From positions 1 to 50,456 of the IMG/VR virus record IMGVR_UViG_3300044800_000405: a stretch of DNA of 50,456 nt, one strand, 5' to 3'. The stretch comes from a virus. Under the pieces are notes generated by a model. It was not told the DNA's origin. It searched no databases and worked only from the letters and a program-made list of their open reading frames with translations. The position numbers and the translations under genes are program-made. This document shows positions 22,877 through 32,700 of the stretch, in pieces (the first letter of the stretch is position 1; each line of letters begins with the position of its first letter).

Positions 22877-23902
22877 ATGAGTATTCCAAGCGATTGTTGC
22901 TCTCCCTGTCCTTCTGTCACCGCCGTCAACGTCCCCGGAGTCCCCGGCGCCAACGGCAATAACGGCATCAACGCCTTCACCACCACTTTGGGCGTCATTA
23001 CCCTGCCCATTCCCCTGGCCAATGTCGGTCCCATTGCTGTTGCCAATTCCAGTTGGCTGACCCCCGGCCAGAGCGTCGTCGCCAGCAGCGATGCCTCCCA
23101 TGTCGGCACCTTCCGGGTCGTATCCGTCTCCACCGGCTTTGTCACCCTGCAATGGCTGGCTGCCACCGGAGATTCCGCGCAGGCCACGCCCATTCCCATT
23201 GGTGCCACCCTTTCCCCGTCCGGCGCTCCTGGCCTTTCCAGTTTTGGGGTTCTAGCCGTCACCTGTTTTGCCACTGCCGGCGCCTTTGCCTTCACGCCCA
23301 ACCCCAATGCCACTGCCCTTTATGTCGAGTGCATCGGGGCCGGCGGCTCCGGCGGCGGCGGCGGCTCCACCGCTGGTGATGCTTCCCTCGGCTCCGGCGG
23401 CGGCGGCGGCGCTTATTCCGCCGTGTTCCTCACCCCCATTTTGGCCACTTACTCCGGCATCGTGGGCGCGGGCGGTGCGGCCCCTGCCCCCGGCAACAAT
23501 CCCGGCATCCTTGGCGGCTTTACCAGTTTCATCGGCAACGCCTCCAATCTTTGTCTGGCCAACGGCGGCGCAGCGGGCGCGGGCGGCGGCGCCCCAGGCA
23601 CCACAGCCCTGTTAATTCTCGGCGGCACGGGCGCCTCCGTGGCCGGCGCTGTCGGTGATCTCGTGATGGATGGCGACGACGGCGGCATTAGCAATCGCGT
23701 CTCCGGCACGGTGGGCAGTTCGGGCCGGGGCGGCAGCGGGCCTTTTTCCGGCGGTTCCTCCAGCCTCATCGCCCAGGGCAACGGCAATACGGGCGGCCAG
23801 TACGGCGGCGGCGGGTCCGGCGGCAATACCCTGAATGGCGGCGCGGCCACCTCCGGCGGCGCCGGCGCCGATGGCCTGGTCCGCATCTGGCAGCTTGGTT
23901 GA
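22877..23902 (+). CDS. Glycine-rich fibre-like protein
   Basis: The product has 341 residues. A collagen-like NVPGVPGANGNNGINAF stretch near the N-terminus precedes beta-rich sequence. The last 190 residues are extremely Gly/Ser-rich (GGSGGGGGSTAGDASLGSGG), ending DGLVRIWQLG. Such Gly-rich domains are common in phage fibre tips and assembly proteins. It precedes the tail genes with an overlap-like junction. Confidence 0.55.
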   Translation: MSIPSDCCSPCPSVTAVNVPGVPGANGNNGINAFTTTLGVITLPIPLANVGPIAVANSSWLTPGQSVVASSDASHVGTFRVVSVSTGFVTLQWLAATGDSAQATPIPIGATLSPSGAPGLSSFGVLAVTCFATAGAFAFTPNPNATALYVECIGAGGSGGGGGSTAGDASLGSGGGGGAYSAVFLTPILATYSGIVGAGGAAPAPGNNPGILGGFTSFIGNASNLCLANGGAAGAGGGAPGTTALLILGGTGASVAGAVGDLVMDGDDGGISNRVSGTVGSSGRGGSGPFSGGSSSLIAQGNGNTGGQYGGGGSGGNTLNGGAATSGGAGADGLVRIWQLG

Positions 23903-23916
23903 TTCAAGAGCCTCCC

Positions 23917-26445
23917 ATGCCCAACCCCGTTTACGACTTCATTGGCAGTTTCAAGGATGGCATGAATTCGGGCATTGACCCCCTGCTCCTGCCCAAGACC
24001 CAACTCGCGTTTGCCTCCAACGGCACCCTGCGCGGCGACTTTTTCCAAACCCGGCCCGCCACGCAACAACTTGACCTGGCGTATGTCGCGCCATCTGTTC
24101 AAACCGATTTCCAAACCGGCCTGTTTCAGGGCGCCGCTTATTACAAGCCAGATGCCGGCCCGGAGGCCCTCGCCTTGCAAATCGGTGGCTGCCAATTCCT
24201 GGCCACCCCGGATTCCAGCGGCAATGCCCTGGTGCAGGAAATCACCATCCCCGGAGACCCTGATTCCGCCGCCCAGCCCCAAGCCTGGATTTGCCAGGCG
24301 GAAAACTTTCTCATCTTCAACGATGGTCTGGACCTCCCGGTGTTTTACGATGGCGCCACCAGCCGGCGGTCCCTGGGCGCCAGCCAGCCCCTGGGCACAG
24401 TCAACGCCGCCGCTTCCGCGCCGGCCATCGGCAGCACGACGGCCTTGCAACTTTTAGCCGACTACACCGGGCCGCTCAATCAGCCCATCTTCATTGGCAC
24501 GGCCATTTATGTTGTCACTGCGGTCGGCGGCTCAGGGGTCGCCTACTCTGTCGAACTGCAAACCCTGTATGACCCGGACACCAGTCACCCCGCCGGGACC
24601 CCCTTGTATCGGAAGGCCGCCCAAATTGGCGAGGCACAGGCGGTGTTCAATCCCATCATTCCCAATCAGCCGGTGGGCGTCGTCACCTTTGAACTCGTCG
24701 GCACCACCATTCCCACCAATGTCGGTGTGGGAGATTCCATTACCCTGTCCAACCCCACCGTTCCCCCCTCAGACCCCAGCTTGCAAACCATCAAAACCAA
24801 TGTGTTTGCCATCAACAAGCCGTCCCGCACCCGCATGGCCCTGGTCTTTTTCAGTTCCGCCGCGCGCACTGCCGCCACCACCGGCCTCTGGCTGGCCTCC
24901 CTTACCGGCGGCGGCGCCGTCACACAACAGGGAACCGTGGCCGTGGGTTTTTCTGTGCAAACCAGCGGCACAGACATCACCGTGGACCTTGCCTCCAATT
25001 TCAAAGGCTATGTGGGACAGATTATTTGGATCGGCAACGGCCAGTACCAAATCGTTTCCATCACCAACCTTGCCCCCATTCCCGACCTCAACATCACCGT
25101 CGAAAATATAACCGATACCCTCGGCACCAAGCTGCTCAACCTGCCCTTGACCACCCTGCCCGAATTGCCCGCCGGGCGTTCCCTGTGTTACGGCCAGGGC
25201 CGGGTGTGGGAGTCCATGATTGATGGCTTGAGTTTTCTGGGTGGAGACATCGTCAATGGCACCTCCGGCTCGCCGGGCTACAATTACCGCGATGCCGTCC
25301 TGCGCGTTACAGAAAATGACTCCATTGCCGGCGGCGGTTTGTTCCGCGTGCCCGGCAGCGCGGGCGACATCAAGGCCATGCAGTTTTGCGCCCTGCTGGA
25401 TGCCTCCCTGGGCCAGGGTCCGCTCCAGATTTTCACCCCCAACTGTGTATTCAGTTGCCAGGCCCCGGTGGACCGTTCCACCTGGGCCGCGCTCACCAAT
25501 CCCATCCTCACCCAATCGCTCATCGGCGCCGGCGGCGTGGCGCAAAATTCCGTGTCCCTCGCCAATGGCGACATTCTCTTTCGCTCCTCGGATAGCCAGA
25601 TTCGGTCCCTGCTCATGGCGCGGCTGGATTTCAACCGCTGGTCCAACACCCCCGTCAGCCGCGAAATGGCCCGCGTTTTGGACCAGGAAGATTCCACCCT
25701 GCTGGCTTACTCCACCTCTGCGGTTTTCGACAACCGCTTTTTGATGGGCGCCGGGTTGACTTCTTCCAACCGGGGCGTTTTTTCCCCATCCCTCATCGCC
25801 CTGAACTTTGACCCCGTCAGTTCCCTGCGCGGGGCCGATACCACCATTTATGACGGCCAATGGTCCGGCCTGAACGTGTTGCAACTCGTCAGTGGTTTTT
25901 TCAGCGGCGTGTCCCGTTGCTTTGCCGTTTGTCTCTCCACCGATCTCACCCAGATTGAAATTCACGAAATTTTGCCCTCGTCCGGCCCGGCGTCTTTGAC
26001 CCTCGATGATGGCGTCACAGCCATCACCGCTGCCTTTGAATCGCCCGTGCTGGATTTTGGCGACCGCCGCTCCGGCGCCCGCACCTACAAGCGCCTCCAG
26101 TACGGTGAAATCTTTGTGGATAACATCACCGGCCCCGTCACGTTCCAGGCTTTTTACAAACCCGACCAATGGCCCAATTGGGTCCCGTGGTATTCGTGGA
26201 CCCAGTCCTACTCTCAACCCTCAACTCTCAACCCTCAACTGCCTTCTGATCCGGGCTTTCGTCCCCGCGTCGGTCTGCCCATGCCGGACGGCACCGTGTT
26301 TGACACCGTGAACAACCGTCCCTTGCGCGAAGGGTTCACTTTCCAATTCCAACTCGTCGCCACCGGCTCCTTCCGTTTTCTGGGCGCGCGTTTTTCCGCC
26401 GACCTCATCCCTCAGCCCGAATTCGCCGTCCCCGTTTCTCCCTGA
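23917..26445 (+). CDS. Large tail structural protein (tail tube B/nozzle-like)
   Basis: ATG 23917 gives 842 residues, mostly beta strands by pattern, with repeated blade-like segments (GRVWESMIDGLSFLGGD, GVFSPSLIALNFDP). Length and place before a 341-residue protein and internal virion-type proteins suit the T7 gp12-like nozzle of podoviruses. A heptad block (26214-26240) is read as QPSTLNPQLP in a loop near the C-terminus. Role inferred from size, order and fold style only. Confidence 0.5.
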   Translation: MPNPVYDFIGSFKDGMNSGIDPLLLPKTQLAFASNGTLRGDFFQTRPATQQLDLAYVAPSVQTDFQTGLFQGAAYYKPDAGPEALALQIGGCQFLATPDSSGNALVQEITIPGDPDSAAQPQAWICQAENFLIFNDGLDLPVFYDGATSRRSLGASQPLGTVNAAASAPAIGSTTALQLLADYTGPLNQPIFIGTAIYVVTAVGGSGVAYSVELQTLYDPDTSHPAGTPLYRKAAQIGEAQAVFNPIIPNQPVGVVTFELVGTTIPTNVGVGDSITLSNPTVPPSDPSLQTIKTNVFAINKPSRTRMALVFFSSAARTAATTGLWLASLTGGGAVTQQGTVAVGFSVQTSGTDITVDLASNFKGYVGQIIWIGNGQYQIVSITNLAPIPDLNITVENITDTLGTKLLNLPLTTLPELPAGRSLCYGQGRVWESMIDGLSFLGGDIVNGTSGSPGYNYRDAVLRVTENDSIAGGGLFRVPGSAGDIKAMQFCALLDASLGQGPLQIFTPNCVFSCQAPVDRSTWAALTNPILTQSLIGAGGVAQNSVSLANGDILFRSSDSQIRSLLMARLDFNRWSNTPVSREMARVLDQEDSTLLAYSTSAVFDNRFLMGAGLTSSNRGVFSPSLIALNFDPVSSLRGADTTIYDGQWSGLNVLQLVSGFFSGVSRCFAVCLSTDLTQIEIHEILPSSGPASLTLDDGVTAITAAFESPVLDFGDRRSGARTYKRLQYGEIFVDNITGPVTFQAFYKPDQWPNWVPWYSWTQSYSQPSTLNPQLPSDPGFRPRVGLPMPDGTVFDTVNNRPLREGFTFQFQLVATGSFRFLGARFSADLIPQPEFAVPVSP

Positions 26446-26491
26446 CCACTCTGCCCCTTGCCAAACCGTATTTTTACCACGACAAGATATT

Positions 26492-26530
26492 ATGACCATT
26501 TTGTTTCAGCCTTTAGCCTTTAGCCTTTAG
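26492..26530 (+). promoter_or_regulatory. Leader mini-ORF MTILFQPLAFSL
   Basis: ATG 26492 reads twelve codons ending FQPLAFSL at TAG 26528-26530, ten bases before the ATG at 26541. It is an N-terminally extended form of the mini-ORF seen at 3662, 15231, 15725 and 17084. Confidence 0.5.
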
Positions 26531-26540
26531 CCTTTTTTTT

Positions 26541-27566
26541 ATGTTGCTCACTTACGGCGCTCTCAAATCCTCGCGCGTTTTGCAAATCGCGTCCGCGCCG
26601 CCCTCCAGTCCAGAATTCGCCTCGCTGGTCAACGCCGCCATCCGCCAGTTGATGACTCGTGGCAACTGGTTTGGCACCGTCCAGCCCCTGGAGGGTTGCG
26701 TGACCGATTCCTGTATTGTCTGGCCCCGTTACGTCGCCACTCCCCTGGCCATCAATATCTGTGGCCGGCCCACGGAACTGGCTAACCGCTGGTATCGTTT
26801 CCTCCCCTGGGACCCGTCCCACGTCGCCGCTGCCTGTAATTATTTCCAGCACGGCCAGGGGGGCGCCCTCACGGCAGAAATGGACGGCTCCCTGCCCGTG
26901 TTCAACCCCATCGCCTGTCTCGCCGGCATGTACCTGCAATTTTATATTGATAACATCGCCGATGTCGGCAGCACCATTACCATTTTTGGCATAGATTCCA
27001 ACGGCCAGGTTATTCGCACCACACATGCCGATGGCACCTTTCAGGAAGGCGTCGAACTCGCTTTGGCCGTCCCCTACGTTCAAACCCCCATGCTCATCCG
27101 CAAAGTTACCCGCGTGCTTAAAGATGTCACGCTGGGCATGGTGCGCGGCTATCAGTGGGATGGCACTTCCATGAACGGCGCCCTGCCGCTCCTGTTGGAC
27201 CTCTGCGCTTATTCGCCCGCTGAGACTTCCCCGGATTACCTGCACAGCCGGCTTCACGGCTACCGGCCCCACTCCGCGGGTTGCGCCTTCACCCGCGTCA
27301 CCGCCCTGGTCAAGCTCGGCTTCGTCCCCGTGGTGAATGATGACGACCTCGTGTTGATCGAGAATACGGATGCCATTCGGGACATGGTCCAGGCCATCAA
27401 GAAAAAAGAGGCGGGCGATGTCTCCGGCGCCGCCGCCGCCGAACTGTCCGCCTTTCGTGAACTCAACTATCAAATGCGCGACCGTTTCCCCATCGAGCAA
27501 CTCACCACCACCTTCCGCCCCTTCGGCGCCGCCAGCCTGGGCCGTGTCACCGCCGGCTTTATGTAG
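26541..27566 (+). CDS. Virion structural protein (adaptor/tail tube A-like)
   Basis: The product has 341 residues. The N-terminus (SAPPSSPEFASLVNAAIRQL) resembles the helical start of podovirus tail-tube adaptors. The middle is beta-rich, with SSP and TIFGIDSNGQVI patterns of a sandwich fold. It follows the 842-residue tail protein and its leader mini-ORF. Role inferred from context; no diagnostic motif. Confidence 0.5.
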   Translation: MLLTYGALKSSRVLQIASAPPSSPEFASLVNAAIRQLMTRGNWFGTVQPLEGCVTDSCIVWPRYVATPLAINICGRPTELANRWYRFLPWDPSHVAAACNYFQHGQGGALTAEMDGSLPVFNPIACLAGMYLQFYIDNIADVGSTITIFGIDSNGQVIRTTHADGTFQEGVELALAVPYVQTPMLIRKVTRVLKDVTLGMVRGYQWDGTSMNGALPLLLDLCAYSPAETSPDYLHSRLHGYRPHSAGCAFTRVTALVKLGFVPVVNDDDLVLIENTDAIRDMVQAIKKKEAGDVSGAAAAELSAFRELNYQMRDRFPIEQLTTTFRPFGAASLGRVTAGFM

Positions 27567-27577
27567 CCCTATCTCTC

Positions 27578-28177
27578 ATGGCTCCCATTACCCCCATCAA
27601 AACTACGCCGCCGGGTGTCGAGCCTTCCCGTGAGGAAGCCCGCGCTCAGTTCGACCATTGGACCCGCGCCCTTGGCCTCAAACACACTTTCTCCTTTGAC
27701 GAAATGTATAGCATCGGCCTGGAACTCCGCCGCCGTAAAGATTACCGGGCCAAGGTCACTGACTTTGAGGACCGCATCCGGCAGATAGATGGCGCGCTGG
27801 TGGGCAACTGTTTTCCCCTCGTCCACAAATTTGCAGATGGCCTCTACATCCGCCAGATCACCGTCCCGGCCCAGACGCTCACCGTCACCAAAATTCACGC
27901 CCAAACCCATCCCTTTTTCATTCTCCGGGGCACCGTTTCCATTCTCACCGAGGCCGGCGTGGCCCGGCACACTGCGCCCTATTCGGGCATCACCCAGGCC
28001 GGCACCAAGCGGGTCATCTGGCACCATGACGAAGTCGTGTTAACCACCGTCCACCGCACCGACAACACCGACATCGCCAAAATCGAGGCCGAGGTAACTG
28101 CCGCCGATTTCAACGCCCTGCCTGATTCTTTGGACCAGGCCAGAATTCTTGAATTTGTAAACTCCATCCAAGGTTAA
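27578..28177 (+). CDS. Cupin-like phage protein
   Basis: The product has 199 residues. The central FADGLYIRQITVPAQTLTVT, THPFFILRGTVSILTEAG and APYSGITQAGTKRVIWHHDE match a cupin beta barrel with H-x-PFFILRG as the first metal-type motif. Similar proteins are frequent among phage structural genes. It is probably a virion component; no enzymatic role is shown. Confidence 0.6.
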   Translation: MAPITPIKTTPPGVEPSREEARAQFDHWTRALGLKHTFSFDEMYSIGLELRRRKDYRAKVTDFEDRIRQIDGALVGNCFPLVHKFADGLYIRQITVPAQTLTVTKIHAQTHPFFILRGTVSILTEAGVARHTAPYSGITQAGTKRVIWHHDEVVLTTVHRTDNTDIAKIEAEVTAADFNALPDSLDQARILEFVNSIQG

Positions 28178-28179
28178 TT

Positions 28180-28953
28180 ATGTCTTTTATCGCTACTGCA
28201 CTTATTGGCGGCATCGGTTTGGCTGGTGTGGGAGCCGGCGGCTACTTCGGTTCTCAAGGCGCCGGCAGCAAGCCCAATTACAGCAATGTCCGGGACCCCT
28301 ACCAGCAGATGAAGCACCTGGTCCCCGGCCTGCCCACCATGACCAGCACCGCCGCTTCCAACATCCAGAACGAATTGTCCGGCAATCTGCCGTCCGATGT
28401 TACGGCTGATATTCGCAATGCCGGCGCCGCCTGGGGTGTGTCCAGCGGCATGCCCGGCAGCGGGGCGTCAATGGATGTCACCCTGCAAAGCCTCGGCCTC
28501 AGTTCCTTGTCGGAAGAACAGCAAGGCATGGGCAACTACCTGAACTTCCTCACCGGCGTTGGCTCTCAGCTAATGCCCATTAGCGAGCAAATGGGCGTGG
28601 CCAATGCCGCCGCCGCGCCCAACCCCCAAGACCAGTATCTTTCCAGTTTGTTCGGCAGTCTTGGGGGGCTTGCGCTTGGCGGTGTTGGTGGCGGGGGCGG
28701 GCTGGGCGGGGGTTTATCTAGTTTATTGGGTGGCGGCACGGGGGCCAGTTCCACGGGCGCCCAGGTGGATTCCGGCTCCTACGAAAATTGGAGCAACCCC
28801 AGCTCCATCTCCGTCCCGGCTGATGCTGGCACTTCCTCTGCCTTTGGCACCCCGGATCAGGACAGCGCCCTCATGGATTTTCTTTACGGTGGCGAAGGCG
28901 GTTCGGGTGGCGCTCTCACCGGCAGTCTGTTTGCTGATTCCTCCAACCAATAA
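28180..28953 (+). CDS. Internal virion or ejection-type protein
   Basis: The product has 257 residues. A hydrophobic Gly-rich N-terminus (FIATALIGGIGLAGVGAGGY) could enter membranes, the middle is helical, and there is a long Gly/Leu/Ser stretch (GGLALGGVGGGGGLGGG). T7 gp14-like ejection proteins have a similar start and place in the gene order. Role inferred. Confidence 0.45.
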   Translation: MSFIATALIGGIGLAGVGAGGYFGSQGAGSKPNYSNVRDPYQQMKHLVPGLPTMTSTAASNIQNELSGNLPSDVTADIRNAGAAWGVSSGMPGSGASMDVTLQSLGLSSLSEEQQGMGNYLNFLTGVGSQLMPISEQMGVANAAAAPNPQDQYLSSLFGSLGGLALGGVGGGGGLGGGLSSLLGGGTGASSTGAQVDSGSYENWSNPSSISVPADAGTSSAFGTPDQDSALMDFLYGGEGGSGGALTGSLFADSSNQ

Positions 28954-28957
28954 TTTT

Positions 28958-29734
28958 ATGGCTGAACTCCCTCCCTGGCTCGATATTAAACCAAACGAAT
29001 CGGTCAATTCCATGCTGGCCGGGTACAAGCTGGGCCTGGAAGAGCGCGAAGGCAACCAGCGTATGGCCCTGGCCAAACAAAAACTGGGCGCCTACGAGCG
29101 GAAATCCTCGTTGGATGCCCAGGTCAAACGCGAGCAAATCCTGTCCAATTTCCAGCGCGAGCAAACCCAGGCCGCCGTCGCCGACGCCTATCACAAGTCC
29201 ATGACCGGCCTGGCCAAACAGCGCCTCGATTTCGAGTATCAAAACAAACAGCGTGAGTTTCAAGCCAAGGCCGCGGAAATTTCCGATACCGTGGGTTACG
29301 CCAACGCCGTCGCCAACGGCACGCCCCCCATGCAAGCCCGCGCGCAATTTCCCCTGGCCAAAGTCCCCGGCACCGAAGACAAGCCGGCCACCTCTCCCAC
29401 AGAAACCGTCACTGAACGTTTTCCTGCCGTTGAAGGCAAACCGGCGGATGTAACCCCGGCTTACACCCGTGGCTGGTATAATCCGGCCCGGTGGGTGGAA
29501 GGTAAAAATGCCCCTGCCGTGACCAACGCCCCGGCCATTGAAGGCCATCCAGCTTATTCCGTCTCTCAAAAAATTCCTGCGAATGTTTCCCCAGCACAAG
29601 CATTCCGCGCGGTGGGTCCCGGAACCAATGCCGTTCCCGGCACAGGAGCCTCCGCGCCCAAAATCATCCGGGACAAAAACGGCAAATTCATTCTGGCCAA
29701 TCAGGCTGCCGAAGATGAAGCCGTTGAACCTTAG
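28958..29734 (+). CDS. Internal virion-type helical protein
   Basis: ATG 28958 gives 258 residues. The first 110 are a charged helix with Gln/Lys/Arg periodicity (REQILSNFQREQTQAAVADA). The rest is Pro/Ala-rich. It precedes the giant polyvalent protein, as podovirus ejection proteins do. No domain recognised. Confidence 0.45.
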   Translation: MAELPPWLDIKPNESVNSMLAGYKLGLEEREGNQRMALAKQKLGAYERKSSLDAQVKREQILSNFQREQTQAAVADAYHKSMTGLAKQRLDFEYQNKQREFQAKAAEISDTVGYANAVANGTPPMQARAQFPLAKVPGTEDKPATSPTETVTERFPAVEGKPADVTPAYTRGWYNPARWVEGKNAPAVTNAPAIEGHPAYSVSQKIPANVSPAQAFRAVGPGTNAVPGTGASAPKIIRDKNGKFILANQAAEDEAVEP

Positions 29735-29740
29735 AAAGCC

Positions 29741-32700
29741 ATGCTGGTACAAGTTCCAGAAGTCGGCCAGTTGGATTTCCCGGATGATGCCAAACCGGAC
29801 GAAATCCTCTCCTTCCTCAACGAGAAGTATCCCAAATCTGCCGCCCCCGCCCCGCCCGCCGAAACTCTTAGCGAGTGGAAACCTGGCGTTGCCGACCGCC
29901 TGAAAATGGGTCTGGGCGAATTGGCGCAAACCACCCCCTACCGCACCGCCGCCCAAATTCCCGGACTCATCAAAAAAGAAACCGGCGAGCTGGGAGAATT
30001 TACCAAAGCCCTTTTCGGTAGAAACGAACAACGCCCCCTGCCTCCCTCACCGCTGGCCGGCACCCGCTTTGCGCCGGAAAATGTCCCTTCGGGCGCGGAA
30101 CTTTCGCGCGATACCGGCCTGCCGTCCGCCGTCACCGAGACCGCCAGCGCCGTGGATAAAATCGTGGCCGGTCTGGCCCAGTTTATCACCTCGCCGCAAG
30201 GCGCGGTGCAAATGGCCACTTATGGCGTCCCCGTGCTCAAGCTGCCCATGGCCGCCAAATGGATTTCAGACATGGTCAAAGGCGGCTACCTGAACATCAA
30301 AGACGCCGTTGATGCCTTCCAGAAGGGCGACACCCAGCGTTTGCGCGACAACATCATTGGGGCCACCGCCAATTTTGTCGGCGCCCTTGGCGTTGGTGGT
30401 GGAGAAATTAAAAGCCTGAAAGATTATTTCAACCGCCTCGACTCGCCACAAACCGTCACCCCGCCCGCGTCCCGCGAAGCGCCCGCGCCCATGACCGCGC
30501 GAGACGCCACTGTTCCGCCCGTCAATTTGTCTCCCGTGCTGGCCGGCGCCGGTTTGCCGCCGGTTCAAGGCCCGCCCGCGCGTGGTGATGTTTTACCCAT
30601 GCCGCAAGGCGCTCAACCACCCCTTTTGAATCCAGAACAGCGCGCACGAGTAGCGGCTAAATTAAAAGCCGCTTGGGCAGAACGGGAAACTCCCGCGCCC
30701 AAAATTCCACTCTCACCAGAAGCCGCCGCAAAAGGTGAAACCTCCATTGAATCACCCTTGCCCTCTCAGGTATCTCCCGAATTATCTGCCGCTCTTTTGG
30801 CTGACGGGTTCAAACCAGAAGTGGCGAATTGGACAGATGAAGATTTTGCAAAAGCCGGCTGGCCTGCTGCCTTTAAATTAAGAGTCAAAAAAATCATAGC
30901 TCAACATCAAGGAGAACCAAATGCCCAAACAATACGAGGAAATACGGGACAGCTACCTCCGCCGGGGCAAGTCCCCCCAGCAAGCCAAGAAACTGGCGGC
31001 CATGACGTGGAACGCCCGGCACCCGTCCAACCCCAACCCCTGGACCCACGAGAAACAAAAGCCGGTCAAGTACCACTGACGCCGCTCGACCAGATTAAAA
31101 AAATCTCGGCCATGTCCGGCCCGGATTTTGTCCAGCACATCCGCGACCAGAATAACCCGCAAGCCCTCACCCAAAACGCCTACGATTTGGGATTGAGCCT
31201 CACCACCCCCGAAGAATTGGCCGCCCTCAAAAAAGCCCAAGCCGACAATCAAGCCGCCCTTAACGCAGCGGATAAAGCCGGCGATAAAGAGTTGGCAAAC
31301 AATCTGGCATGGAAGGGCCACCTGTTTGGCGAAGCCATCGGGGCCGCCACTGGCACCGGCAGCGCCGGGCGTTATCTCCAACAAGCTGATCCGAATTACA
31401 AGGCGCGCTTCCCGGATGAACCCACCGTTCCGGCCATGTTGACCGGAGAACCTATCCAACAGACGGCGGAAGGCGCCTGGTATCAAGACAAGGCAACCGG
31501 CATTAAATTTCTTGAGACCGATCTGGACCCCAAAACCCTCTCGCTCTCGCCGGACGTGCCCAATTTCAAACGCGGGGCCAGCACCGAGACTGGGGAGGTC
31601 CCCGGCCAGGAATTGCAGGGGGCCTACACCCGCATCAACACCGGGCGCGCGATGGTCTATGAACGGCTAAACGGAACCAGGGAGGTCATCACCGGGCGCC
31701 ATCGCTGGCAGCTTGCCTTGCGTACCAATGCGGACCTTCCCGTGCAACTCGTGCGCGAGGCGGACGGCTTTACCAAGGAACAAGCTTTGGTGATGGACGC
31801 CGAGGCCAACATCAAGGATAATCAAGGAGACGTATTTGACTATGCCCACTACTTCCGTGAAACCAAAGAAGCTTACACCGAAGAAACGGCGAGACGACGC
31901 GGCCTACTCCGCCTTGCTCCGGGGCGTCACGGCTGGGCACTTGGCAAAAACGCCGGTCCTGATCTCTATGCCCTCTGGCGAGACAATAAAATCGCCACCG
32001 AAAAAGCCGTTGCCATAGCCCGTGCCGCTCCTGGCAATGCCGACCTGCAAGCCTTGGGCATCAAGCAGGCGTTCAAGGGCGGCTCCCCGTCCGAGATTGA
32101 GAACTTCATCAAGGCCGTCCAATCGCAGACCGGCGGTGGCGCGTCTGAGCAGGTTGACCTTTTTGGCAGCCTCGAAGCTGGCGAGAAATTTCAGTCCAGC
32201 CCAACGGGTTCCAGTGAAGTGCTGGGCAACTTTTCCAAACTCAAAGACGCCCGCGCCCTCGCGCAAAAAACCGGCGGCAGCGTCAAGGGGTATTTGAATG
32301 GCAAATACAAACGCGGCTGGGTCGTCAGCAAATTCGTTGAACCACCAGAAGTCGCCGCGCCGGCTTCCCCCTCTCCTGGGGGAGAGGGCCGGGGTGAGGG
32401 CGGTCAACCCCCCGCCGCCCCCGGCGAACTTCTCCCCGCCGCCGAGCAACCCTTCAACCTGGTCGGTGAGAAAACGAAATTCGTTGAACCAAAGACCGAG
32501 CAAACCGCCTTCGGTGGCGAGACCCTTACTCAAAACGAACTGTTCGCCATTCAAGACGTGGTTCAGAGCAAGGACCCGCAAAAATCCGCCGATGTCATGC
32601 AAAAACGATTCGGCGCAGCCCAAGCGGTTAAGATTTTGGAGAACCAGCTCGCCGTCATGGCCAAGGACCCCAAATCGTACAAGGGTTACACCAAACCCCA

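Noticed and set aside
22888-23902. Glycine-rich protein as a true collagen
   Set aside because: Only a short Gly-x-y stretch exists near the N-terminus; the remainder is Gly/Ser-rich without triplet order.
24769-26217. 482-residue minus-strand open frame
   Set aside because: Antisense to the 842-residue tail protein, whose reading frame has proper protein-like patterns; the antisense is a GC-rich shadow.
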